Shown in pieces: positions 18,361 through 28,363 of a stretch of 64,000 nt of DNA (positions are counted from its first letter, which is position 1; each line of letters starts with the position of its first letter). Where the stretch lies: contig JYJJ01000009.1 of NCBI GenBank assembly GCA_003263775.1, positions 1 through 64,000 of the forward strand, given 5' to 3'. Both the position numbers and the translations under genes were made by a program. The stretch comes from Vibrio maritimus. Lineage in GTDB: Bacteria > Pseudomonadota > Gammaproteobacteria > Enterobacterales > Vibrionaceae. The notes beneath the pieces were generated by a model. The model saw only the letters and a list, made by a program, of their open reading frames with translations, had not been told where the DNA came from and did no database searches.

Positions 18361-20512
18361 GTAGTTTCTGGACTCTATGGGCTGCCTTAGGCACCGTCGT
18401 ATTCTTCGTTCTAATGGTCGCTGTGATTGTTAAGTACTGGCGCAATAATCATCAAGCGGACAAAGACAAAGTACTGGATACGTTCGATGGCATTGAAGAA
18501 AAAGATGCGCCGCCGCCAAAGATATTGTTTGTTTCTTACTTTGCTGCGTTCGTTATCTCAATTGGTTACCTAATCTTATATCCGGGGATCAGCGGTTGGT
18601 CAGGCTTGCTTAACTACGACCAAGCCGACGACAAGCTTAGTGCACCGACGACAAGCCTTGATGCTCAGTTTTCCCAGGTACAAGATCAGTCTCTCATCTC
18701 GTTAGCGGACAACACTGAGATAGTTGCTTCAGGGCGAATGTTGTTCCAAACACATTGTGCAGCGTGCCATCGCGACAATGCACAGGGAGCTAAGCATTTC
18801 CCAAACCTCATCGATAATGAATGGATGTACGGCGGATCAGACGAGGCGATTATCCATTCCATCGAACTCGGTAGAAATGGTGCAATGCCGGGTGGGTAGA
18901 CGTGTTAAGGCCAGATGAAATCGCCAAAATTTCTTACTACCTCGCATCGCTCAACCAACGTCATACCGATGTGCCGGAGGTTAAGGTAGAGCTTGGTAAA
19001 GAACTGTTCGTGAAAACGTGCTCTTCTTGCCATGGCGACGGTCGCTTAGTGAATACGGAAACGGGCGTCCCCGATCTCTCCGACAACATTTGGCTTCATG
19101 GCGGTAGCATAGAAGAGATCCAACACACCATACGAGCGGGATTGAATAATGTCATGCCAGCCTTTGGTGAGCAGCTCTCTCAAAATGAGATCCTCGCGAT
19201 TGGTGCTTACATCACCTACGCTCGCATGGAAAACGACAGCCGACTTGCGTCATTGGATACAGAGGCGGTTGAACGCGGCGAATATCTGGCTCATGCAGGA
19301 GACTGTGTGGCTTGTCACAGTGCTGAAGGTGGAGAGCCCTTTGCTGGTGGCCTGCCGTTTGTCACACCATTTGGTACCATTTACTCAACCAACATAACCC
19401 CTCATGTCACTGAAGGCATTGGTAGTTATGACTATGAGGACTTTAGAGCGGCGCTCGTTGACGGTAAGGGCAGGCATGGATATCTGTATCCGGCAATGCC
19501 ATTTACTTCCTACCAGCATGTTACTGAGCAAGATATGCGTGATATGTGGGAGTACATGCAATCCATTGCCGCAGTATCACGACGTAATGATGCCAATCAA
19601 ATGATGTTCCCATCAAATATTCGTTTGGGTTTACTAGCTTGGGACATTGTTTTCGCCGATCGCAAACCAATGGAATACGGAGTGCCAGCCGAACTACAAA
19701 ACAAAGTAGAGGATGTCGAGAAGTGGCAACGCGGTAAATATTGGGTCGCTGGATTAGGTCACTGTTCTGAATGTCATACGCCAAGAAATATCGCTCAAGC
19801 GTTGGATAATGATCGTATATTCCAAGGTAACTTAATCGACGGATGGCACGCGCCGGATATCACGGCAGAGGAGTTGTTTGTCGATGGCTGGGATCTGACT
19901 TCTTTAACGGATTTTCTCCATACAGGTCACTCCGATAAAGGCAGCGCGTTTGCTGGTATGGCCGATGTGATAAAGAACAGCTTGAGCTTGATGACCAGAG
20001 AAGATATTGAGTCCATGTCTTATTACCTGTTGGCGGGTGACACCAATAATATGATCAGTGATGCCGCGGTACGATTAGAGCCTAAGGGGTTTGATGAAGT
20101 ATCGTATGCAGAAGATATCTATGCTACCTACAACCAAACTTGTGGGGCATGTCATGGGCCAGACGGTAAAGGACGAGATCCCATTGCGCCTACGCTGTTG
20201 AACAACGGGATTATTATGCATAGCGATCCGTTCAATACGATCGCTGTGACTATTCGCGGGCTCCAACCGACGTATTTAGACAAAGAGCGCAACTTCATGC
20301 CGATGGCGAGCTTTGAAGACGTGTTGTCGGATAAAAAGTTGGCAGAGTTGATTACTTTCGTTCGACTGCATTTGGGGGCACGTGAAGTGCCAGTGACGGA
20401 AGAGGACGTGAGACAAGTGAGGGAGATGTTGGAAAAAGCAGGTTACTCAGGTGGCTTGCACGTTACGCCTGAAATGTATGATCAGCGTGATGGCAGTATT
20501 AACGTTAACTAA
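18357..20512 (+). CDS. ccoP: CcoP fused to a triheme dehydrogenase-type cytochrome c: five heme sites (one frameshift near 18893)
   Basis: Corrected length about 718 residues, more than twice normal CcoP. The N-terminal part is CcoP: two helices (LWAALGTVVFFVLMVAVIV; ILFVSYFAAFVISIGYLIL) and hemes CAACH and CSSCH, each followed by the CcoP-type NEW-x-YGGS / NIW-x-HGGS repeat. The same unbroken frame then continues into three more heme sites, CVACH, CSECH and CGACH. Their context (FGTIYSTNITP, GHCSECHTPRN, FMPMASFEDVLSD) is that of the cytochrome c subunit of periplasmic alcohol/gluconate-type dehydrogenases. The frameshift (near CCGGGTGGGTAG) lies before CSSCH, so the fusion itself does not depend on correcting it. 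It may wire a periplasmic dehydrogenase directly to the oxidase. Confidence 0.87.
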
Positions 20513-20541
20513 GCCTGCTTTGATTTGGGTTTAATGGAAGA

Positions 20542-20578
20542 AAAAGGCTCGCTAATTTTAAAGTAGCGAGCCTTTTCT
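20542..20578. terminator. Bidirectional terminator between ccoP and the POT transporter
   Basis: AAAAGGCTCGCTA (20542-20554) and TAGCGAGCCTTTT (20563-20575) form a long stem with A-run and T-run flanks, serving both convergent units. Confidence 0.9.
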
Positions 20579-20582
20579 ATGG

Positions 20583-22067
20583 TTAACTTTCCGCTTCGGT
20601 CAGTTCCACTTGCTCTTTCGGTTGATGCGCATCCGCTGCGGCAAGCATCTTGCGAATTGCAATGGATGAGAGAAGAGCCACGAGCACCATTACAATCGCG
20701 AGCATGGTCAGCAAGCCAAAGTAGTCTCCATAAACAGTTTGAACGAACTCTTGGGTGATCTCCTGGCCTTTCTCTGCCGCAATGGAAGTAGAGAAGACAG
20801 CGCCGACAATGCCAGATAAGGCAATCGCCACCGAGAAGAGACTCACTGAGAAGTTTTCAATGTGCTTAGGTGCCACCGATAGGATAAACGCAACTACTAG
20901 AGACCCAACAATCACCTCAGCAAACGCTTGGAAGAAGTGAATAACGAGGAACACCTCTGGACGGATAATGACATCTTCACCCACGTTCTTAACTGCAAAC
21001 GCTAAGATGCCAAACGCAATCGCCGTCATGATGAATGAAAAACCAATCTTAGTAGCGGTGGTGAAATGAATATTACGCTTTTCCAGTCCAGAGAACGTAG
21101 CTGCAATCACCGGCCCCGCGACAATACACCAAAGTGGGTTCATCGACATGGATGCTTCCGGTGCGATTGGAATGATGCCAAACAAATCACCACGCATTGT
21201 ATTGATGGTCACCATGGTCATTGATGTCATCATTTGTCCGTAGTAGACAAAGAACGCTGTCGTTAGAACGGTAACAATGATGATGGTACCCATGCGAAGT
21301 GCATCGGCTTTTTCTGCTTTGAACATCAGTGAGATGAAATAACCAATAGCAGCCAAACCGATGGCGTAAACGATGTTTTTACCAATGTCCATGTTCGAGA
21401 ACATGAAGAACACCATGCCGATCATAGCCACTGAAGTAATGGCAAACTTGATCCAGTTAGCGCTTGAGACTGGCGCTTTATCAATATCAGCACCGATTCC
21501 TTGTAGCTGTTTTCTGAATGTGAACAGCATAAACAAAGCCGTAAATGCCAAAATTCCTGAAAGTGCAAAGCTGCCATAGAAGCCAATCACCAACACAAAC
21601 ATTGGGAATAGGTACTGACCAAGTAGGGCGCCAATGTTATTTACTGAATAGTTAACAGGGTAACCATTTTCAAAATCTTCTTGGCTTTTGAACGTGCGCT
21701 TATAAAGGCTTGGGTAAGATGGGGACATTAAGCCACGTGCGTAACTTGCCAGTGCGATACCAGCGAGACTCATTGGAATGTTAACGGTAGACGCGCCCAA
21801 AACCAGCAGAGCATAACCACAGGTAAAACCAAGGTACGCAATGGTTAAAGAGCGATACGCGCCTAGAAATTTGTCGGCGATAAAGCCACCTGCAATGGCG
21901 AACAGTGGACCGATAGATGAGAAGGCGCCGACGACCATCATGGTGTCCGCTTCGCTGTAATCAAGGTTCTCGAGGAAGAATCGAGTCAAGATGACCATGA
22001 CGCCGTAAAATGATAGTCCAAACATCATTTGGCAGAACATCATGGATTTGTTTAGTTTATTCCACAT
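20583..22067 (-). CDS. POT/PTR-family proton-coupled oligopeptide-type transporter
   Basis: 494 residues with about 14 hydrophobic helices. Family features: GGFIADKFLGAYRSLTIAY after helix 2 (POT signature region), and NYSVNNIGALLGQYL in helix 4-5, equivalent to the PTR2 signature with its conserved Asn-x-Gly. These transporters import di/tripeptides with protons; some move other compounds, so the substrate is not fixed. Starts at ATG 22067 with AAGGACAAAG upstream. In its upstream region GACAAAA (22125-22131) and TTTTGTC (22143-22149) form a possible operator. Confidence 0.85.
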   Translation of the reverse strand: MWNKLNKSMMFCQMMFGLSFYGVMVILTRFFLENLDYSEADTMMVVGAFSSIGPLFAIAGGFIADKFLGAYRSLTIAYLGFTCGYALLVLGASTVNIPMSLAGIALASYARGLMSPSYPSLYKRTFKSQEDFENGYPVNYSVNNIGALLGQYLFPMFVLVIGFYGSFALSGILAFTALFMLFTFRKQLQGIGADIDKAPVSSANWIKFAITSVAMIGMVFFMFSNMDIGKNIVYAIGLAAIGYFISLMFKAEKADALRMGTIIIVTVLTTAFFVYYGQMMTSMTMVTINTMRGDLFGIIPIAPEASMSMNPLWCIVAGPVIAATFSGLEKRNIHFTTATKIGFSFIMTAIAFGILAFAVKNVGEDVIIRPEVFLVIHFFQAFAEVIVGSLVVAFILSVAPKHIENFSVSLFSVAIALSGIVGAVFSTSIAAEKGQEITQEFVQTVYGDYFGLLTMLAIVMVLVALLSSIAIRKMLAAADAHQPKEQVELTEAES

Positions 22068-22321
22068 AACTTTGTCCTTAATAATTCATATTAAGTGGTT
22101 TAAATATCCATTCTTATGTTAACAGACAAAATTTGTTACATGTTTTGTCGCTGAGTGAGAATGTGGGGCGCGAGCACGAGTTTTTCTAATCAACAAGGTG
22201 AGTATTACTAATGTGGCGGCTTTAGATAAACGTAATGTTTTGTTTACGCTGAAATAGTTAGTTACATGTGAAATAGGTGGTGACATTCATGTTAATGTGC
22301 AAACAAAAAAAGGACATAAAT

Positions 22322-23165
22322 ATGAAGAATGTAACAACTGCTCTCCTCACATCAATACTCGCTTTCCCAGCATTGGCAGCAGACAATGACGAATGGATAG
22401 TAGATGCGAAACGTAATTTTGGTCGTGTATTGCAAGATCCGCTTGGTAACTTTCGTGGTGTGATTGCGGAGAATGCGTTTATGGTGGATTTGAGGAGTCG
22501 GATGAAACCGCAGGCCTTATCCGTCTGCAAGGCCTATACGCGATTCCGATGCCAGAATATGGTATTAATTTTATTCCAAGGGTTATCGTCCCTGTTGTTG
22601 GCCTTCCACCGGAGACCAGCCTTCCAATTTGGGCTCAATCGCCAAACGCAACCAGCAATGACAACTGGGGTTTAAGTGATGTGATACTGCAAGGTTTCAT
22701 TGGCCCTTCTGATGCCGGTGATATCAAATGGGGTGTCGGACCACAAATCTCGCTGCCAACCGCGAGTGAAGCTATCTCGAAGCCGCCGGTCTGGGTGGTG
22801 GGTTAAGTGGGGTAGTGGTGACCAAAATTGGCAACTGGGGTTTGACCGGGGTTGCGGTCACTTTGGGACAAAATGGTGATTTCTCTACATCGCTATTTCG
22901 ACCGTTTGTCAGCTACAACGTGGAGTCCATCCCTGGATTTTCTATCTCAACATCACCGCAAATCACTTACGATTGGAAAGCCGAGTCGGGTAATGGCTGG
23001 ACCATACCAATCGGTGGTGGATTTACTCAGGCCGTACCTTTCTCCTCGACAAAAGCTATGTTAGTCGGACTAAGCGCTTATAAGTTCGCTCAGCAAGCGG
23101 AATTCGGTCCGGAGTGGCAGGTGAATCTGACTTTGGCATTTATGTTTGCAGAAGACCGTAGCTAA
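22322..23165 (+). CDS. Outer-membrane beta-barrel, 'neuromedin U'-like family (two frameshifts)
   Basis: Signal peptide cleaved after ALAA (about residue 19), then a long barrel of the bacterial 'neuromedin U'/transporter-like family. Recognisable parts are NPLGNF-type start DPLGNFRGV, WGLSDVILQGFIGPSD, IKWGVGPQISLPT, RPFVSYN and FSISTSPQITYDWKAES. Breaks: one T lost near 22477 (GCGTTTATGG, restoring AFYGGFEESDETAG) and one A lost near 22775 (TCGAAGCCGCC, restoring KAAGLGGGLSG). Corrected length is about 281 residues, normal for the family. Function unknown; monocistronic with its own terminator. Confidence 0.78.
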
Positions 23166-23180
23166 TCTATCGTCACCTTT

Positions 23181-23220
23181 ACAGCCCACCGCCTCAAAAG
23201 AGGCGATGGGCTGTTTTTAC
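23181..23220. terminator. Terminator after the neuromedin U-like gene
   Basis: CAGCCCACCGCCTC, loop AAAA, GAGGCGATGGGCTG, then TTTTT. The stem carries one internal mismatch. It also abuts the stop of the small minus-strand ORF at 23220. Confidence 0.9.
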
Positions 23221-23369
23221 TAATGGCTCGCAACACTTTTCCAAGCGGCTCTCTTGCTACTTGCAATAATGACTTCAACAATCTGCCAGCCTACGCCCGT
23301 AATTTGTCTAAACTCGGGAACATTCAGAATAAATCGAGCCCCACCATTCTGAATTAGAAAGTACTTCAT
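23220..23369 (-). CDS. Small ORF, 49 residues, unknown
   Basis: ATG 23369 is preceded, on the minus strand, by AAAGAGGAAAATA, a good Shine-Dalgarno at proper spacing. It encodes MKYFLIQNGGARFILNVPEF and continues to a stop at 23220. It has no membrane segment and a mildly basic C-terminus (SSKRAAWKSVASH). It ends exactly at the shared terminator. I do not recognise it; the ribosome binding site is the main support. Confidence 0.45.
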   Translation of the reverse strand: MKYFLIQNGGARFILNVPEFRQITGVGWQIVEVIIASSKRAAWKSVASH

Positions 23370-23830
23370 TATTTTCCTCTTTGTGCTTTGTGCTAGGTAA
23401 GTGAATCGCTAAACCAATAACGTATTGGTTTGCTCAAGCTTTGTGGCAGATGCTAGGGCTGAACGCGTTTCGTACCAACTGAGGTTGTATTGGTCATTCG
23501 AATAGATGATTGAATGAGTACGATGAGACTGACATAAGCTTTAAAAAAGTTTTCCGCAAGCCTTATCTCCATCGTGGTCACTCTATCCATTCTGAAATCC
23601 GTTAGAACATGCAAGATTCACCAATAAGTGAAACGTCTGGCCAGTTCAAAAACTGAGCGGTTAATTGCTAAGATTACCTCTCCCTTTAAATGAACAACGA
23701 ATTTTGGATTGAGCTTTGCCGAGCGGCACTCGCGAGTGATTCACTATGTCAATTTCTAAAGGGTAGGATGAAGCAGTGGAAGCAAACGGATTTGGTACCT
23801 AAAAATTAAAATTAAGTATCAGAGGCGAAA
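23370..23830. promoter_or_regulatory. Intergenic region with a 21-base palindrome
   Basis: No convincing gene. At 23411-23431 AAACCAATA, ACG, TATTGGTTT form a perfect palindrome with 9-bp arms, about 40 bases upstream of the 49-residue ORF on the minus strand. It could be its operator. Nothing else is identified in this stretch. Confidence 0.45.
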
Positions 23831-23962
23831 ATGAACGATTTGACTGACATCTGGGGTTATATAGTAAGTCACCCGACAGAAGCAATTGAGGTGTATGCAA
23901 TGTCCTGTCTGGCTATATACGCGCTATATCTACAATTCGTAAATAAAGAGCAGCATTATTAA
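23831..23962 (+). CDS. Small membrane protein, 43 residues, unknown
   Basis: ATG 23831 follows AGAGGCGAAA. The peptide starts MNDLTDIWGYIVSHPTEAIE and has one hydrophobic stretch (AMSCLAIYALYLQFV, about residues 23-37), ending with charged residues. It looks like a single-pass small inner-membrane protein. No family is recognised; position upstream of the convergent RND operon gives no clue. Confidence 0.5.
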   Translation: MNDLTDIWGYIVSHPTEAIEVYAMSCLAIYALYLQFVNKEQHY

Positions 23963-24013
23963 CGCGAATCAAAGCAGTCGTTTTGTTTGTTCAAAATAGG
24001 TGTACATGTTTTG

Positions 24014-24042
24014 AGCTCCCCTCGATGCAATCAAGGGGAGCT
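24014..24042. repeat. Hairpin in the RND / small-ORF intergenic region
   Basis: AGCTCCCCT (24014-24022) and AGGGGAGCT (24034-24042) form a 9-bp stem with an 11-base loop. There is no T-run on either strand, so it may block 3' exonucleases rather than act as a classical terminator for the RND operon ending at 24065. Confidence 0.6.
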
Positions 24043-24064
24043 GTGAAGGAACTTATAACTCAAT

Positions 24065-27000
24065 TTATTTAGCTGTTTTCTTCACCATCAAGCGATACAT
24101 TACAGGAACAAAATAGAACGATAATAGCGTTGTTAGTACTGTACCGCCGGCAATGGCGACTGCAAAAGGTGGCCAAAAACCACCACCTGCGATGATGAGA
24201 GGCATGAAACCACCCACCGTGGTAATGGTGGTGGAGGTGATGTGACGAGTGCACGACATCACCGCATCAACGGAGGCCTCGATATCACCACTGGCGGCGT
24301 TTTCATCCATTCTTAGCTCAGCGAGTATGACGATTGCGGCGTTAATTGCGAGCCCCATAATACCCAACATGGCAATGATAACGGTAAAGCCAAACGGGTA
24401 GTTAAAGATCCACACAGACAACAAACCCAAACCGCCAGCCAGCCCAGCCACCATGAAAATGATCGAGCTTAGTCTAAATGAGTTGAACGACATCACCACA
24501 ACTAAGACCATCAAAACCACCACGACAGAGATATTGGAGATGAGCAATGCCACCGAGCGATCGCGCTCAGCAGATTCACCACCAAAATCGATGTGGTAGC
24601 CAGCGGGCAAAGTATAAGATTCCAGTCTTTGTTGAAACTCGTTTAGCACGGTTTGTGGTAATACGCCTGCTTGAATATAGCCTTCGATAGTATTAACTCG
24701 TTCACCGTTGCGGCGTGTGATAGCACCGCGACTGGTCGTTAGCTCAAGTTCGGCCAATGTCGAAACGTTGACGCCTGTGGTGTAAACCTCAGAAGCAATA
24801 GGCAATCTTACGTTACCAAGGTGCGATAGATTTTCACGCTCTTCATTGGCGACTCGAACACGTATTGGGATCGACTCACTGCCTTCCGTCACCGATCCTG
24901 TTTCTCGTCCTACTAAGGTAGCCTGCAACATGTTGGCAAATTGATTGAGTGAGATGCCATTAAGCTTTGCGGTGTCTTCGTCGACTTTAAGCCAAACTTT
25001 GGGCGTGCCAGGTTGAAGCGTTTCCCGCGTATGCGTAACGTGCGGTGTGTTGGCCAAAATAAGGCGAATATCTTCACCTATCGCTTTGAGTGTATTGAGG
25101 TTTTCACCGTAGACTCGAAGCTCAATAGGAGCTCGGAACGGAGGGCCTTGTTCGAGCTTTCTCACTAAGATCTGAGCACCAGGAAGCTCGCGATTTAACC
25201 GAGCTTGAAGCTTAGGAATGAGCGCATTGGCCTGCTGGAAGTTTTCCATTTTCACCATGGCTTGTGAAAAATACGGCGCATTGTTTTGTGTTGCTTGTAA
25301 GTTGTAATAGAAGGAAGGGAAGTTAGCACCCACTAGCCAATCCACGCGTTCAACGCCCTGATAGTCGCGAATAATGGTATCAACATCCTCAGTCGTCGCT
25401 TTGGTCGCATACAAGCTAGCTTGTGGAGGCAGATAGACTTGAACCTCAAACATATCTCGGTCCGAGGGTGGGAAAAATTGCTCGGTTAGTTGAGACATAC
25501 TCCAATAGCCAGTCACAGGAACGGCGAGAACCAGGATAAGTGAAATAGCGGGATGTTTGATGGCGAGTCTTACGGATTGGCTAAATCCACGAGTTAACGC
25601 TGGAATACGAAGGCCGCTGTTATACCAATGATTGCCGGAGGCATGGCTTGGCAGCAGCATAGTCGCAAAGCCTGCGATTACGGTATGCGACAAAATATAA
25701 GAGCCAACCAGTGAGAACGAAACAGTAATCGCAATCGCACCAACAAACTCTCCCGTTGCACCCGGCATTAAGAAGATAGGCGCAAATGCCAAAATGGTGG
25801 TCAGTGTTGAGCCAAGGAGAGGCACCCATAAGTGGGAGATAGCATTAATGGTCGCTTCCAGTCTAGCTTGACCTTTGAGTCGATAACTCTGAATCGTATC
25901 AACCATGACCACGGCGTTGTCGACCATGATCCCCAGCGCGACAATGAGTCCGGTGACTGACATTTGGTTAATAGGAATGCCCGTCATTTTCATCAATGAC
26001 AAGGTGATCATACAGGTTAACGGCAAAGCAATCGCAACGAGTATCGCTGCGCGTACACCAAGGGTGACAAAAAGTACGATGAGGATAAGAGAAAAGCCAA
26101 TCAGTAGGCTTTTACCCAAATCGACCAAACGCGTTGTGGTGTAACCTTGTTGATCAAATAACAGAGTGACTTTAATGTTGCTTGGAAGGTCACGTTCGAA
26201 CTGATTGATGACCGTTTTTGCTCGTGCCGTCCATTGATCAACTCGAAGTTCCGGCTCCATGCGAGCGGCAATAATCACTCCAGGATAGCCATCGATGATA
26301 GCTACTTCACTTTCTGGTGTTTTTTGGCTACGAGTGACGGTTGCAATGTCTTCCACGCGGATGATATGTCCGTTCTTAGCGACAAGAAGAGGCACCTGTT
26401 TGATACGCTCAATTGAATCGAGTTCAGACTCAATTTCCAAGCCGAATCGCGAGAACTGGCTTACTAGTTGCCCTGCTGAGTTCTTTGCATCAGCGCCACG
26501 TAGCTATCACCGATTTGAATGCTCGATGCCCCAAACGCGGCAGTATCTGCGGTTCGCAAGTTTACTTGGATCTCTTCTTTCGGCATGCCGTATTCGTCAA
26601 CAAACTCGGTGTCAGATAAAGTGCGTAGCCTCTTCGCCAACTCCTTACCATAACGACCGAGTGTCAAAATATCCGGCTCGCCCGCACCCTCCCAAGTCAG
26701 TGAAGAGATGACAGTAAATGCGTAGGTATGATCGCTATCGAGATCGGGTGGTGCTGTTCCAACTGGAAGTAACGGTTCAATATCGGAAAGTTTGTCTCTG
26801 GCTTTTGACAGGTAGGCTCTGGCTCTGTCACTTCGTCTTTGAGCTCAATAGTGACGATAGAGACTCCAGGACGCGAACTGGATGTGAGCAGCTTAACTTC
26901 GCTCAGCTCGCGCAATTTATTTTCTACGACTTCAGTGACCAGTGTTTCCACGCGATCGGCGCTCGCACCAGGAAAGCTGGTGGTAACGTTGGCAAAGCGA

Positions 27001-27122
27001 TTACTAATGATGGGATCTTCTGCTCGTGGCAATGAAGTAAATGCGGCCAGACCGCTGACGATCAAAAGTGCGGTGATCAGTAGCAATAGACGAGTATTAG
27101 TGATTGCATCAATAAGCTTCAT
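24065..27122 (-). CDS. RND-family efflux pump inner-membrane transporter (two frameshifts)
   Basis: Corrected length about 1019 residues, normal for an AcrB/MdtB-like pump. N-terminal helix LLLLITALLIVSGLAAF, then the AEDP and FPGAS motifs, porter-domain repeats, helix 4 with the proton-relay signature GIMVDNAVVMVD, and the C-terminal half with helix 10 (GIMGLAINAAIVILAE). Breaks: near 26812, where one base is lost in GAGCCTACCTG, and near 26503, where AGCTACGTGG lacks one base (restored DSLRGADAKNSAG). The helix-10 Asn replaces the Lys of AcrB, as in many heavy-metal/drug RND relatives. It follows its adaptor gene by 8 bases; no outer-membrane factor is present. Confidence 0.9.
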
Positions 27123-27130
27123 AGTGATCC

Positions 27131-28213
27131 TTATTGCTGCGCAATTTGAACAGGTTGTCCGGGTACTACACGATGTAAGCCGCTGGCGATAATGGCTTCG
27201 CCTTTTTCAATAGCCCCGGATACAAAGGCGCGCTGACCATCGGCATAAAGCACGTTGACGCTGCGTCTTTCAACTTTATTGTCCTCTCCGACCACGTACA
27301 CGTTCCAGACGCCACGGAGTCCATCGATAAGCGCAGTCAGGGGAACCCAGTAACCGCTGTCTTGCACCGTTTCATCAAAGGAAAGGTAGGCCAGTTGACC
27401 TTCTAGTAGGTCTGAGTTTTCTGGGAGTTGATATCTAAGCCCAACGCTTCGAGATTGGGTGTCGACCATCGCACCCGGATTGAGCAGTGTTGCGGCATAG
27501 TCGTTATCATCGACTCGAATGATAGGAGAAGTGAGAGCGGTAACGCGTTTTAGCTGCTTAGCAGGGATGCCAATAAATGCCTCTTTGCCTTCTGTTGCAA
27601 GCAGTACAAACGTCGGGGTACCCACATTGACAACGTCACCTAATGAGACGTAACGCTCTGAGATACGCCCCGCGTACGGAGCCAGAATGGTCGACTTCTC
27701 GATGCGCAGTCTATTAGCGCGAATTGCCGCTTCCAAACGGACGAGATTCGCTTGTAGGACGCCTTTTTCGCTGGTGAGTGCATCGATTTCTGCATCTGCA
27801 CTAAACCCTTTGGATTTTAGTGATTGTTGGCGTTTGAGATTGGCATTGACGAGTTTTAATTGCGCACGCACCTCTTTGTCTTGGGCGTTAAGTTGACCTA
27901 GTTCCGTTTTCAGAAGATCGGTATTAAGTTGAACTAACGCTGTGCCTTTGGCGACGCTATCACCCACATCGACTAAAATGGTCTCAATTTTCCCAGCAAG
28001 TTCAAAGCCAAGTTTGGCTTGTTGTCCCGCTTTTACCGTTCCTACGTATTCGCGCTTCACTTGATACGACGGTGAGAATTCTACATGAGTCGTGGAGACC
28101 GTTAATGGCTCCACAGCGGTGATGTTCGTTTCATTTTCTTCACTACAGCCAAAAACTAGAGCTATAGCACTTAACGTTGATGCTTTAATTAGTATTTTCG
28201 AGATACGCATCAT
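27131..28213 (-). CDS. RND periplasmic adaptor (membrane fusion) lipoprotein
   Basis: 360 residues of the HlyD/AcrA family. A lipoprotein signal with lipobox VFGC (Cys about residue 23) anchors it to the inner membrane. Then the lipoyl-like half AKLGFELAGKIETILVDVGDSVAKGTALVQL, a helical hairpin (about residues 105-165), the second lipoyl half APYAGRISERYVSLGDVVNVG, and beta-barrel and membrane-proximal domains. It bridges the RND pump 8 bases downstream to an outer-membrane channel encoded elsewhere. First gene of the two-gene operon. Confidence 0.92.
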   Translation of the reverse strand: MMRISKILIKASTLSAIALVFGCSEENETNITAVEPLTVSTTHVEFSPSYQVKREYVGTVKAGQQAKLGFELAGKIETILVDVGDSVAKGTALVQLNTDLLKTELGQLNAQDKEVRAQLKLVNANLKRQQSLKSKGFSADAEIDALTSEKGVLQANLVRLEAAIRANRLRIEKSTILAPYAGRISERYVSLGDVVNVGTPTFVLLATEGKEAFIGIPAKQLKRVTALTSPIIRVDDNDYAATLLNPGAMVDTQSRSVGLRYQLPENSDLLEGQLAYLSFDETVQDSGYWVPLTALIDGLRGVWNVYVVGEDNKVERRSVNVLYADGQRAFVSGAIEKGEAIIASGLHRVVPGQPVQIAQQ

Positions 28214-28363
28214 TATTTCCTATACAACCAACTGCAATGTATAGGTTAATCAATGAGTTTCGCCGCTGTCTACCTTGGTCATGTTAATGAAAGGTAAAAC
28301 GCCAAGAAGATGGTAAGGGTGTGAACCTGATCGGAAAATGAACGTGTGTTTGCATCCAGTCGG

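Noticed and set aside
18357..18902. Separate CcoP and separate cytochrome c genes
   Set aside because: The 'stop' at 18897-18899 comes from a one-base loss. The second CcoP heme lies after it, in the same frame as the three added hemes.
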